A stretch of DNA of 20,098 nucleotides from Chara braunii (Eukaryota > Streptophyta > Charophyceae > Charales > Characeae), in the NCBI GenBank assembly GCA_003427395.1, contig BFEA01000492.1, positions 134,139 through 154,236 on the forward strand, given 5' to 3'. The position numbers and the translations under genes were made by a program. A model generated the notes under the pieces. That model was not told where the DNA came from, searched no databases, and was given only the letters and a program-made list of their open reading frames with translations. Below are positions 1-8,699 of the stretch, piece after piece (position 1 is the stretch's first letter; each line of letters starts with the position of its first letter).

Positions 1-1048
1 AAGCTATGGGCTGTATTTTTCGAGGAACGCAAAGAAGAGCCTAGGGCATAGGGAGAGGGACAGGGAAAACGACTAAGCATGCAAAGAAGAAAAACAAAAA
101 CTCTGGGCTGTATTTTTCGGCGAACACAAAGAAGGGCCTAAGGTGTAGGGAGAGGGACAAGAAAAACGACAAAGTATGCAAAGAAAAAAAAAAAAACTCT
201 GGGCTGTATTTGTCGATGAACGCAAAGAAGCGCCTACGGCGTCGGAAGAGGGACAAAAAAAATGACTAAGTATGCAAAGAAAAAAAAAAAAACTATGAGC
301 TGTATTTTTCGGCGAACGCAAAGAAGGGCCTAGGGCGTAGGGAGAGGGACAGGAAAAACGACCAAGTATGCAAAGAAAAATAAGAAAGTTCTGGGCTGTA
401 TTTTTTCACGAATGCAAAGAAGGGCGTAGGGATAGGGATAAAAATATGAAAAATGACTAAGTATGCAAAAAAAAAAAAAAAAACTTTGGGCTGTATTTTT
501 TTACGAACACAAAGAAGGGTCTCGAGCGTAGGGAGAGGGACAGGAAAAACGACCAAGTATGCAAAGAAAAAAAGGAAAGCTCTGGGCTGTATTTTTCGGC
601 GAACGCAAAGAAGGGCCTAGGGCGTAGGGAGAGGGGGAGGAAAAACGACTAAGTATGCAAAGAAAAAAAAGAAAGTTATAGGCTGTATTTTTCGGCGAAT
701 GCAAAGAAGGGCCTAGGACGTAAGGAGAGGGACGGGAAAAACGAGTAAGTATGCAAAGACAAAAAATAAAGCTTTGGGCTGTATTTTTCTGCGAACGCAA
801 AGAAGGGTCTAGGGCATAGGGAGAGGGACAGGAAAAACGACCGAGTATGCAAAGAAAAAAAATAAAGCTCTGGGCTGTATTTTTCGGCGAACGCAAAGAA
901 GGGCCTAGGGCATAGGGAGAGGGACATGAAAAATGACTAAGTATGCAAAGAAGAAAAAGAAAACTTTGGGCTGTATTTTTCGGTGAATGCAAAGAAGGGC
1001 CTAGGGCGTAGGGAGAGGGACAGGAAAAAAAACTAAGTATGCAAAGAA
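1..1048. repeat. 96-bp minisatellite, about 11 tandem copies
   Basis: The landmark GGGCTGTATTT (or a one-base variant) recurs at about 8, 105, 201, 297, 393, 488, 584, 680, 776, 872 and 968, so the period is 95-97 bp and nearly always 96. Each unit holds a conserved TTTTTCGGCGAACGCAAAG block, a G-rich middle (GGGCGTAGGGAGAGGGAC) and an A-run of variable length that accounts for the 1-bp changes. The first unit starts at the window edge, so the array probably continues to the left. The last unit breaks off near 1048, where one GCAAAGAA of the unit has apparently jumped to the other. Because 96 is a multiple of three, long minus-strand frames stay open across units; I regard these as by-products of the period, not as a gene. 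Confidence 0.95.
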
Positions 1049-1145
1049 GGGTCAAGGGCCTAGCGGTACACGAAGAACATCTCACTTTTACATAGGTGTT
1101 GTGACAGTTTCTTTGGATAAACACCATTAGGATTCTTCGAATATT

Positions 1146-2102
1146 TTAAGGTCGGTTAACCATCTGTCCCCCTTTCATACAATACCAGTACAATTTTCTC
1201 TCCTCCTCCTTTGTTCTTTTGGCAAGAGGCAAAAGGGGTGGAGATACCACCTCTCTTTCACTCTTTCCTTCTCCCATCATCTCAGAACAAGGTTTTTTCT
1301 TATTATCCTCCGGCTCGCATTTATTTCCGATTATCTTAGGTGACAATGGTTCGATATGTTCATTGATAGGGGTTGAAGTGTTGACCATGGTCTGATCATT
1401 TCTCTCCCTTGCTGGTGCTAACATCCCTTTAACATCTCCTTCTGAACTCTGCTCTGGTGTCAAATGTGTCCCTGTAACATCCCTGATTTCAAACTCTTTC
1501 TTTTCAACGATTCCGATAGGTGCTTCTGCTCCACCTGTCTGACTGACCATTTTCAATCCTTCCATCTTCTTCTCCATCTCCTTCCACCTTTCTTCCCACT
1601 TCTTACTTTCCTTCCTTCTGCCATGTTTTTCAGATTCCAAGTCCTTTTCCTGCTCACTGAGTTTTCCTTCCAACTTGTCAATCTCCTTCTCCAACTTCTC
1701 GCGCTCAACTTTTTTTTTGCTCATTTTCTTGTCTTTGTTGCCCAATGCAATGCTTAATGATACCACCTGTTGCTTCAAATCCTTATGTTTCTCCTTTACT
1801 TTGCTTACCTCAGCCTTCATGCTTTCCATTTCTTTTCCCATCTTTTTCATTTGCACATCCCTATTTTTTCCCCTCCTCCTTAATCTCTGGATCTCTTTTA
1901 GGATCTCATGAATATTGTTTGTTACCCCTTGAGTGAGTAGTTCCATATTTTCTTTTACCCTGCCTTGAAGCTCCCTTATCGAAATTTTCAACCCTCTTTT
2001 CTCGTCATCCTTTCTCTTTCTTCCTTCTACTTTTTCTAACTTTTTCAGCCACCTCAGCTTCTTCCTCGAGAAGTCACTCACAGTCCTCCCTAAACATTTC
2101 AT
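1146..2102 (-). CDS. Lysine/glutamate-rich coiled-coil protein, C-terminal part of downstream Gag-like ORF
   Basis: This is an uninterrupted frame of 318 codons starting at an ATG (2102-2100). Residues about 15-190 are almost entirely K, E, R, L and Q with heptad-like spacing of leucine, isoleucine and valine, which is typical of a long coiled coil. Residues about 190-290 are a low-complexity, probably disordered segment. The last residues read WYCMKGGQMVNRP, resembling a broken CCHC zinc knuckle in which most metal ligands are lost. I did not recognise a cellular family. Just upstream, another frame carries on the same kind of charged coding sequence into the Gag-like N-terminus at 2103-3168, so this is more likely the C-terminal half of that frameshifted ORF than a gene of its own. 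Internal ATG use is therefore uncertain. Confidence 0.6.
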   Translation of the reverse strand: MKCLGRTVSDFSRKKLRWLKKLEKVEGRKRKDDEKRGLKISIRELQGRVKENMELLTQGVTNNIHEILKEIQRLRRRGKNRDVQMKKMGKEMESMKAEVSKVKEKHKDLKQQVVSLSIALGNKDKKMSKKKVEREKLEKEIDKLEGKLSEQEKDLESEKHGRRKESKKWEERWKEMEKKMEGLKMVSQTGGAEAPIGIVEKKEFEIRDVTGTHLTPEQSSEGDVKGMLAPARERNDQTMVNTSTPINEHIEPLSPKIIGNKCEPEDNKKKPCSEMMGEGKSEREVVSPPLLPLAKRTKEEERKLYWYCMKGGQMVNRP

Positions 2103-3168
2103 GCAACATGATCAGTCTGTTCAAATCATATGCCAACTTGGAGCTGCTGATCATTTCAAACAATAAAACGTTTTCGCGCCTCATTCTCCAAGGGGTATCT
2201 ATTGGCAACTCATTTTCCTCCATCGAGGTGACTATTTTATTTCTTCATTCCTTATTTGCCTTCTCTCTTTTCTCTCTCTTCCTTTGTCATTCTTCTAGAT
2301 CCCTGCTCCTTAAGAGGGTTATCTTATGTCGCTATCCTAGTATCTTTCCCCTCTTGGTTCACTTCGTTTATATTTTCCTTACCCTTTTCTTCTCCTTCTT
2401 TCTCTTTTTCCTCCTTCTCTTTCTCTTTTTGGGGTGCAATAGTCTTCCCCCGCTTTCTTACAACACCAACCCCTTGCATTTTTGCAGCCTTGCTCATCGA
2501 CTCACCCTTTTCCAGAGGTATCTTCCTTGTTCTGTCAAGTGCTTGTCTGAGGGGCAGATCGTCATCCTCGACTTCCTTCTGGGTCCTTCTTTCCTCCTTT
2601 CTTTAAATTCACAGTCCCTGTTCTTGGAGCAACTGCCTCTTTTTCTGCTTTTGTATAACCAGGGGATAAACTTTCTCTATTTTTACCAAAAAAACACCCT
2701 AGGTGTCTGACTCTTCCTTGATTTTCTTTACGGTCTCATATTCCCTAGGGGCTATCATTGTCAATATCCGTTCCATCTTCTCATCCTCCTTCCAACCTCT
2801 CTTTTCAGCACAAAGGTCAATGTTATCCTCAAAGTCCTTCAAATTCGTACTATCTCATCCCTTTTCAAATCTCCATATTTAGCCCACATTTCGACTTTAA
2901 AAGTCATCCACCCCAAACAATCCGAGATAATCTCATCCATCTCCTTTCTGCATTCTCTCAATCCTGTCACTTTAAGTAACATGAGTTGAGCATCCCACTC
3001 CCTCCTGAAGGCATACTTCTCAAATTCTTCCACGAACATCCTCAAATTGTCCCCTTTCTTGTAAATTGACATTCCATCAGGATCCTTTATCACCTATCGC
3101 AACCTTTGTCGTTCTTCCCTGCCAGAAGTTGATCGGGAATACCCCACCACCCTTCCCTTCTGTGTCAT
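2103..3168 (-). pseudogene. Second Gag-like (capsid-type) ORF downstream of pol, broken
   Basis: A frame opens with ATG at 3168, stops at 3096-3094, and runs on in phase to a stop at 2841-2839. Another frame takes over near 2845, stops at 2701-2699 (probably a lost Trp codon), and gives way to a lysine/glutamate-rich stretch down to about 2290. The N-terminal part contains KKGDNLRMFVEEFEKYAF and, further on, FKVEMWAKY. The latter matches FKKEMQRKY in the upstream Gag at 9701-10087, so both look like retrotransposon capsid domains. The next part contains LKDFEDNIDLCAEKRGW, again Gag-like. At least one frameshift and two stops make it non-functional as it stands. It starts about 170 bp after the end of the integrase frame and just behind a candidate splice acceptor. 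It may be a second Gag of the same element or the 5' part of a neighbouring element. Confidence 0.65.
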
Positions 3169-3194
3169 TGCTGGTCCCTTCCTTAGGATTATGC

Positions 3195-3338
3195 CTGCAC
3201 AAAAAAAAAGAAAAAAGAGGGTGGCCGACACAAAAAGGTGTTAGCAGCTGCGTAACAATATCAGATTCGCAATGACGCTAGCACACGGCGTTTTAAGGGG
3301 ATGAAATTGTTTTATCTTAGCTTCAAGTTTTTACTCAC
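3195..3338 (-). other. Candidate 144-nt spliceosomal intron between pol and the downstream ORF
   Basis: On the minus strand the end of the integrase frame reads CAGGAG|GTGAGTAA (donor GT at 3338-3337), a strong match to the eukaryotic 5' splice consensus. The other end is a 16-nt pyrimidine tract (3216-3201, T apart from one C) followed by GTGCAG|G, with AG at 3196-3195. Splicing would bring the pol C-terminus to a TAA two codons into the next exon, and place the ATG of the downstream Gag-like ORF at 3168, 26 nt past the acceptor. This is a sequence-based prediction only. A chance pyrimidine run cannot be excluded. Confidence 0.45.
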
Positions 3339-4622
3339 CTCCTGTCTCATTCGAAATTTCTTCAGCCTGAACCCAGAAACTCAGTCTCGTATTGATGTTT
3401 CGTTCATTTCTTTTAGTTCATAGGCCCGTGACTTCCCTGACGCTTGACTCTATAGGGTCCCAACCATCTCTTGTCCAACTTCCTCGACCATTGCTTCTCC
3501 AGGGATGAATCGTATAATAGTGTCTCGTCCCCATTTGCCAATGGTTCGTTTCTTACACGAGGAAGCCGGTCTCATCTCTCTTTATCTTTCCCACGACTAT
3601 CATTCACCTTCTCGACTGCTTCCTGAATCCTCTCTTCCGTAACACTGACTTGCCTTGCTCTGATGTCAAGTAGTTCTTCGAGTGACAGGTTATTTTTAAG
3701 ATCCTGTCTCCGCCAGATTTTCGGGAAGCTTTCTATCGGAAAGGTGGCGTGTCTTCCATACCACAATGTTGCAGGGGCATAATTTGTGGTCCTCCTGACC
3801 GTGACGTTTTCAACGAAGAATACGGTTCGTAGGAATTTTGGCTAGAGATTCGGCTTCCTAGCTGTCTATTTGGCCAGTAAATTCGTGATGGTACTGTGTC
3901 CTCTCTCCATTGGTGCGTTGGCCTGAGGATGTGCCTTGGTTGTATATTTCTCGATTACCCCAAGGTCATCCAATAATTCTTTCACTTCTCCACACGTGAA
4001 CTCTGACTCTCTGTCCATTGTAAACTCTATCACGAAGGGATATCGAAGGTAATATTCCTTGAAGCAATCGGCCAAGACTGCCTCAATCTTGGTTCGGATG
4101 GTTGTCCCATAGCATCAAAGATATAATTATATTCTCTAAGCCCAGTGGCATTGTCAGAAGATCCAAGTGGATCACCGCTCCCACATCTTTTATATACCTT
4201 GGGTGTAGGGATCCTTATACCTGATCGGAGATCTAACCTAGCAAGGTACGCACGATTCACAGTACTTTCGAATCATCCCGTACATATCATCCAAAAAGTA
4301 CAGTTCGGTCGCCTTTTTTATGGTAATGGCAAAACTTTTGTGACCACCTACGGGCCCATCGTGGAGGGCTGCTATGACGTCAATTTGCCGATTTATGTCA
4401 GAAATGACCCTCCTAGGATGTCCCCTTTTATCCCTGATGAAGAGATGGTCACCCCTCACTACATAGTGGTCTCTCATGCGAAGAGTCTTTTCACTAACTT
4501 CCCTTTCTCGCTTGTCGCCGGAGAGAAGAAGTCTCATTTATAGATGAAACCCGTCGTATTCTTCTTCACGGAAATCTTCCGAGATCTCACCCTGCTCAAA
4601 CTCCTCTCCTTTCATCTCTTCA
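3339..4622 (-). pseudogene. Integrase region of Ty3/gypsy pol (H2C2, DD35E, GPY)
   Basis: Integrase inserts the retroelement cDNA into the genome. The N-terminal H2C2 zinc finger is intact at about 4238-4400 (LHDGPVGGH followed by CESCVPC). The catalytic core keeps its three acidic residues: Asp in HLDLLTMP (4163-4161), Asp in MDRESEF (4015-4013) and Glu in MERGH (3907-3905), with exactly 35 residues between the last two. After it come WYGRHATFPIESF, ELLDIRARQ and the C-terminal LDKRWLGPYRV, whose GPY codons are 3460-3452, the module seen in many Ty3/gypsy integrases. Breaks seen: a TAA just before the finger (near 4540), a TAG right after CVPC, frameshifts between finger and core and within the core, and a TGA near the C-terminus. 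This is the 3' end of pol. Confidence 0.93.
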
Positions 4623-4626
4623 TTAA

Positions 4627-5027
4627 ACCACCGGTCCCCCCGCCAGCCGAAACCCCTTGGCCCGGTGAGCTAGGGCCGGGTTGTACGGAGGGGCGGCGAC
4701 CACCGTTCGTCACAGGCGGGTCCAATCCTGCTATTCGCAACCAGCAACTTTGCCGATTTTTTGTGCTCAGAAAAATTCATCAAAAGGTCTGCAAATTTGA
4801 AGGTCCGTAGATTAGGTCGTGATCTTTCAGGGAAAAATATCTGTAAAAAATATATATGTATTTTGACAGTCAAATATTTGTCGCGCCGATTTTGTGTATT
4901 TTTGCAAAATTCCATTTTTTCAGGCCCGACTGAATTTTCACTCTATACCACCGGTACCCCTGAAATTTATGACGTCAGGGGGACTACCAGTACCCCCGAG
5001 GTTTCTGACGTCAGGGTGACCGGTGGT
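4627..5027. mobile_element. 401-bp MITE with TTAA target duplication, piggyBac-like
   Basis: The ends are inverted: ACCACCGGTC at 4627-4636 and GACCGGTGGT at 5018-5027, each bordered by TTAA (4623-4626 and 5028-5031). TTAA duplication is the hallmark of piggyBac-superfamily insertion. No transposase ORF is present, so it would be a non-autonomous element. The first ~110 bp is very GC-rich and the rest AT-rich, unlike the flanking pol sequence. Deleting the element plus one TTAA removes 405 bp, a multiple of three, and the minus-strand pol frame on both sides is then in phase with no stop at the junction. This strongly supports a discrete insertion. A direct copy of ACCACCGGT also lies inside the element at 4948. 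Confidence 0.85.
4954..5025. repeat. Two 36-bp direct repeats with TGACGTCA palindromes inside the MITE
   Basis: Two copies start with GTACCCC at 4954 and 4990. Each carries the palindrome TGACGTCAGGG (4970 and 5006). TGACGTCA is the perfect CRE/bZIP-type site, though here it may serve as a subterminal transposase-binding site. The repeats sit only at the right end of the element. Confidence 0.85.
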
Positions 5028-5031
5028 TTAA

Positions 5032-5926
5032 ACTCGAGGTCGTCTCCCAACACTATCTCATCCGCCTTTACTATCTCTCCTTCATTCTCAGTCTAGATTT
5101 GCAGGAGAGAGTTGACAAGGTAATGTACTCTCTCCATCGTTAATAAGTGTTGATCCACTTGCCTTGTAGCTGCCACAATTATAACAGGATCGTCTGTCAA
5201 CCTGTAGTCTGTCAACCCATAGCTCTCCGGTAAGGCCAACTCGGTCATCCATTCTCCATTCCTTTCTCTCCATGGGTCTTCTTCAACGAAGGGTTTCAAT
5301 ACCAATCCTTCCATCTTTACAAAAGTTGCAGGCGTAAACCACATGGGTTTTCCTCTCCTTTCTTCCTTGTCATTGACACTTATCTCTTATGAATTTACAT
5401 GGAGCTGCATATCGTCCTCATCCAGGAACCCATCTACTGGTGGCGTTCCCTCCTTGTCTTCTCCAGGCTTTCCCCATTCTATCCTGCTTAATTCATCAGC
5501 CCTGTTATTGTTCCCTGAAATATGCTCCAACTGAAAATCGAACATCCAGATGTATGTGAGTCATCCGACGATTGTAGGATTCGTGGGCGAAATTTTTTTG
5601 AGAGAATACATAAGGGCAGTCAGATTTATCCCTAGGATAAATCTTCTCCCATAGAGGTAGTGTCTAAGGACACGTAGGCAGTGTAGCACTACTAAGGCCT
5701 CATTTTTGAATTGAGAGCAATTTCACTCGGTAGTATTGAGGGTTCGGCTCTCAAAACGCAAAGGTCTTTCCTTCCCTTCAAGATTTGTCTGTATCAAAAT
5801 TCCTCCTAAGGAAGTGGGTCCGGCATCAGTCTCTATGATGAAGGGTCGCTCTATAATGGCTTCATAGTCTGGGATCTCCAGCACAAGACCTCCTTCCTCA
5901 AATTCATTCTTCAAACTTTTTACCAC
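5032..5926 (-). pseudogene. RNase H region and connector of Ty3/gypsy pol
   Basis: RNase H removes the RNA strand after reverse transcription. Downstream of RT the frame contains RPFIIETDAGPTSLGG, with the first catalytic Asp in ETDAG, then ERPLRFESRTLN, KNEALVVLHCLR (the Glu position), LYGRRFILGINLTAL and, after TYIWMFDFQLEHISG, NNNRADELSRI with the last acidic residue. At the third acidic position, usually Asp in this family (as in TDH-type motifs), the sequence has Asn (LGINLTAL). Two TGA codons interrupt the domain, one just after RTLNTTE and one before LTYIW, where Trp is expected. The rest, to 5032, is an acidic connector towards integrase that begins PPVDGFLDEDD. It is separated from the integrase only by the inserted MITE. 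Confidence 0.9.
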
Positions 5927-7110
5927 TTGTTCCTGCTTCTCTCCCTATTCCCATGTCTGATTCTTCCTCAACAATTTTCTCACGTGCTAAGTCTTAGCAA
6001 CAAACTTCTCGATGAATATTCTCCACATCCACAGGTCTCAAGAAAACACCTCACTTCGCCGATGTTCCTGGATGGCGTAGATCACTCAAGGATTTTATTT
6101 GTTTTCCTGGTGTCTGGGTGACGACCTTGCTCATTGCATACAAATCCCAAAATGGTGGCCTCTCTTATGCAGTGTCTGGACTTAGCTCCGCTTGCCGTGA
6201 GGTTATATTCTTGTAACAGATCAAACACCTTGCTGAGATCATTGACATGATCCCAAACAAACTTCCTTATGTCGAGTGCAACCTATTGTTCATCTTTCAC
6301 CATTGGGCCTTTTACTGCCAGATCGTCGATATAGGGTTTACTAATCTGCGGACAGATTGGATGCATTATTCTGACCATACTGCTTTGTACCATGGCTACC
6401 GTATTTGTCCATTTTTTTGGTGCCACATTCATGTGGATAAGTCTTATTGGAATGTGCATCGCAGTTATCGTTCTATCGGCCGGATAAACTGAAAACTGGT
6501 CGTAACCAGAGTACAAGTCTATAAGCGAGATAATAGACTTTCATGCACATGCTTCAGAGAGTTGATCAGCGTTGGGGAGTCCTCCAGCATCCCTAACCAT
6601 CACAGCATTCAACCTTTGTAAATTTTGCACCTACTTGAGTACCCCATTTGGCTTAATAAAACAGAACCAAGGTGAGGCATAAGGCCTGCTAGAAAAAATT
6701 ATCACATGAGAGTTAATTTTTCCATCAAGGTACTCCACTACTCGCCTCTTCTCATCAGGGTTTGGGTACCTGGTCGCTCTAATATTCCAAGGTTGGTGCG
6801 CAACCGTGTGGATCCGAACCATCCCTACCTTATCCACATTCAGTCTTCCTCCCTGCTCATCGTTAAAGGCATAGGCACAGTCATTATGGTTCTCTTTCAG
6901 TAAGTTGATTACAAACGTTTTGTCCTGCTTGGTCAAAAATTCAGGCTCCCCAATGATCAAGTCTTTTTGAGTTTTTTCGTTAATACAGCAGGGTTCAATT
7001 TTTCATTTCTCTCTCATCTTCCTTATCAAATTCATTTCTTGCTCATAATATACTCCTTCTTCATGCGTTACTAAAACCGGAACCGGGTGACCATTTTTGT
7101 CTACTGTCTT
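5927..7110 (-). pseudogene. Reverse transcriptase region of Ty3/gypsy pol
   Basis: RT copies the element RNA into DNA. In order on the minus strand I see a leader (RYKTVDKNGHPVPVLVTHEE); then PWNIRATRYPNPDEKRRVV and SSRPYASPWFCFIKPNGVLK, the usual fingers motifs; SLIDLYSGYDQFSVYP, whose first Asp is the first catalytic residue (6519-6517); HMNVAPKKWTN; and the catalytic YIDD at 6333-6322. The thumb/connection follows with NLTASGAKS and ATILGFVCNEQGRHPD. Both key Asp sites are present. Stops occur at about 7000, 6630-6628, 6543-6541, just after the YIDD block (VKDEQ), and again where Trp is expected before STPSRN. A frameshift is evident near 6050. The module sequence and spacing are full length. 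Confidence 0.95.
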
Positions 7111-7115
7111 GTACC

Positions 7116-7535
7116 TCATTTTTCCTCATTGCTTGAACCCACCCCTAAAAAATGTTGGCAGTTGGTCTGAAAATACTGACCCTGCATTCTTTCTTCTCGA
7201 GGAGGCGGTCTGTATACCAAATTTATTCTCCTTCCTTGAGAGTAATCATACAACTTGTTAGCCAATATCCGAATTGCCTCTGGTTTCGCCATCTCATAAG
7301 CGGAGAGCATGTACATTGCTTGGTCAATGTTAGTCAAACTCAGTGCTAACCCCTCATTCTTTTCTTCCTCATCCTCCTCGTCTGGCCCCCATTCTAGTTC
7401 CTTCCTTCTATCCTCAGATTCCTCAAAGGTATATGACCCAACATTAAGGCGATTTTTCGAGTTGTGGGGACCTGTATTTTTACAGGTAATGACTTCGAAG
7501 TTCCCACACGCAAGATCACATAAGATTATGAACAT
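7116..7535 (-). pseudogene. Acidic linker between protease and RT
   Basis: This open stretch of 139 codons joins the protease and RT modules and is in the usual place for the variable protease-RT linker of Ty3/gypsy polyproteins. It contains a strongly acidic run (WGPDEEDEEEKNEG) and a helical-looking part (TNIDQAMYMLSAYEMAKPEA). No catalytic motif is visible and I do not recognise a domain. It is not a free-standing gene: its first residues overlap the end of the protease frame in another phase, consistent with a small indel at about 7535. Confidence 0.7.
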
Positions 7536-7848
7536 GGTCCAGGCATAATGGGGGTCCCTGATCGTGACAAGAATGACCTTCCTAATAATATGGGAAGATT
7601 CAGGCTAGGCATGATGTAAAAGCACGAGCGGACCCTAACTTGTCCTGCTTCCACAATCACACTTGATGTGATGCCCGTGTACCCTGACTTTCCACTTGCC
7701 CCAATGAGATATCCACAATCTCTCCTATCGATTTCCAACCCTAGTCTTTCAACCGTTTCTGAATTTATAATGTTCATTTATGCCCCAGTATCCACCATCC
7801 CAGGGTATCCTTTCCCTCTAATATTGACATCAATGGACCCGGTCCCTA
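7536..7848 (-). pseudogene. Retroviral-type aspartic protease of pol
   Basis: This protease cleaves the Gag-Pol polyprotein. The active-site triplet Asp-Thr-Gly is at 7792-7784 within GYPGMVDTGA, followed directly by a TAA (7780-7778) and then, in the same frame, MNIINSETVERLGLEI. The domain continues through GKSGYTGITSSVIVEAG to LNLPILLGRSFL, the ILG-type motif near the C-terminus of these enzymes. Length and motif spacing fit a retropepsin. The stop two codons after the catalytic triplet alone would abolish it; a CAA-to-TAA change is the simplest explanation because Gln or another polar residue usually follows DTGA. It lies between the Gag-side linker and the acidic linker to RT. Confidence 0.92.
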
Positions 7849-7882
7849 TATATTTTCAGTCCATCTTACTTCCAGTGATTGT

Positions 7883-8524
7883 TCAATTTGTTTCCTTGAG
7901 AATTAAATCTCTCAATCTTACCGTCACTACCCTCTTCCGTGTCAACTTTGCTTTTACTAATTCTCTGAGTTTTGGTGTTATTGCCAAAATCTCCTTCAGA
8001 TTCAACAACTCGTTATGTCCCTCAAGAAGTTTGTTTACTAAATTTTTCAGATACACTCCCTCTTCAATTGACGTATGGTATCTCCACTTCTTCTTTGACT
8101 TCTCCCCAGTCTTTTCCTTTCCTTCTTTAATATCCTTCTTACGTTTCTTGGCTCTCTGTTCAGCGCGTTTGTCTTTTTCTACCCTGAGTAATTCATCTTG
8201 ATCTTCCTCATATTCTTCTATATCAATAGAGGTCTCACCTTGAGGCGGCAAAGGAGTCTGAGCTGGTTCCTTAGACGCATTTCCTCCTTTGGGTTTTCGG
8301 ACAGTATGAGGAACAAAATTTCTATGAGCTCGGTAGGCTGCTTCTAACCCAACAGCCAGAGTTGCCCTCAGAGCTCTGGGGTTGGGTGCTCTAAGCTCAT
8401 CATCCTCTTTTTCCTGACTCACAGTGAATATGTGTGCGATTCTCAATTCTAGATCTTTCACTTTCTCGCAAATACTAGTCATTCTTGTATTTAATCTACT
8501 CGTCTTATCTACCATGTCCTTCAT
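7883..8524 (-). pseudogene. Charged Gag-Pol linker ORF with coiled-coil start
   Basis: An open stretch of 213 codons lies between the Gag zinc knuckle and the protease. It begins with a predicted helix (TSRLNTRMTSICEKVKDLEL), has a middle with NPRALRATLAVGLEAAYRAH and PAQTPLPPQGE, then a very basic segment (KRAEQRAKKRKKDIKEGKEK), and ends in leucine-rich helices (YLKNLVNKLLEGHNELLNLKE). I do not recognise the family. By position it is polyprotein, not a host gene. The frame upstream to 8700 is continuous in character but interrupted by stops. The basic segment could bind nucleic acid, but this is inference from composition only. Confidence 0.6.
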
Positions 8525-8699
8525 CCTTCCTAAGGTTTCTTTTGCCGATTCCCTACTTACTTCATCTTCCTCAGGTTTAATTTAAATCAGTGGGACATTT
8601 TTTTCTGCCTCACTTAGCCTTGCTCCCTTTCTTAGCTGGTCACTTTACTCATCAACTTTTTCCACCCAAACAATCGGGTCCTTTTTCTCTTGTCATATA

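Noticed and set aside
501-1127. 208-codon minus-strand repeat-protein frame, and a second overlapping one at 676-927
   Set aside because: Both follow from a 96-bp tandem repeat whose length is divisible by three. Two phases are open at once and no gene-like features exist.
1155-1182. Polypurine tract (minus strand GAAAGGGGGACAGA followed by TGG) as the start of a 3' LTR
   Set aside because: The sequence lies inside the coiled-coil ORF and no copy of the following sequence was found on the right side of the element, so an LTR cannot be supported.
2108-2710. 200-codon plus-strand hydrophobic frame resembling a membrane protein
   Set aside because: It is the antisense of the lysine/glutamate-rich retroelement ORF. 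Reversed K/E codons (AAG, GAA, GAG) read as Leu, Phe and Ser.
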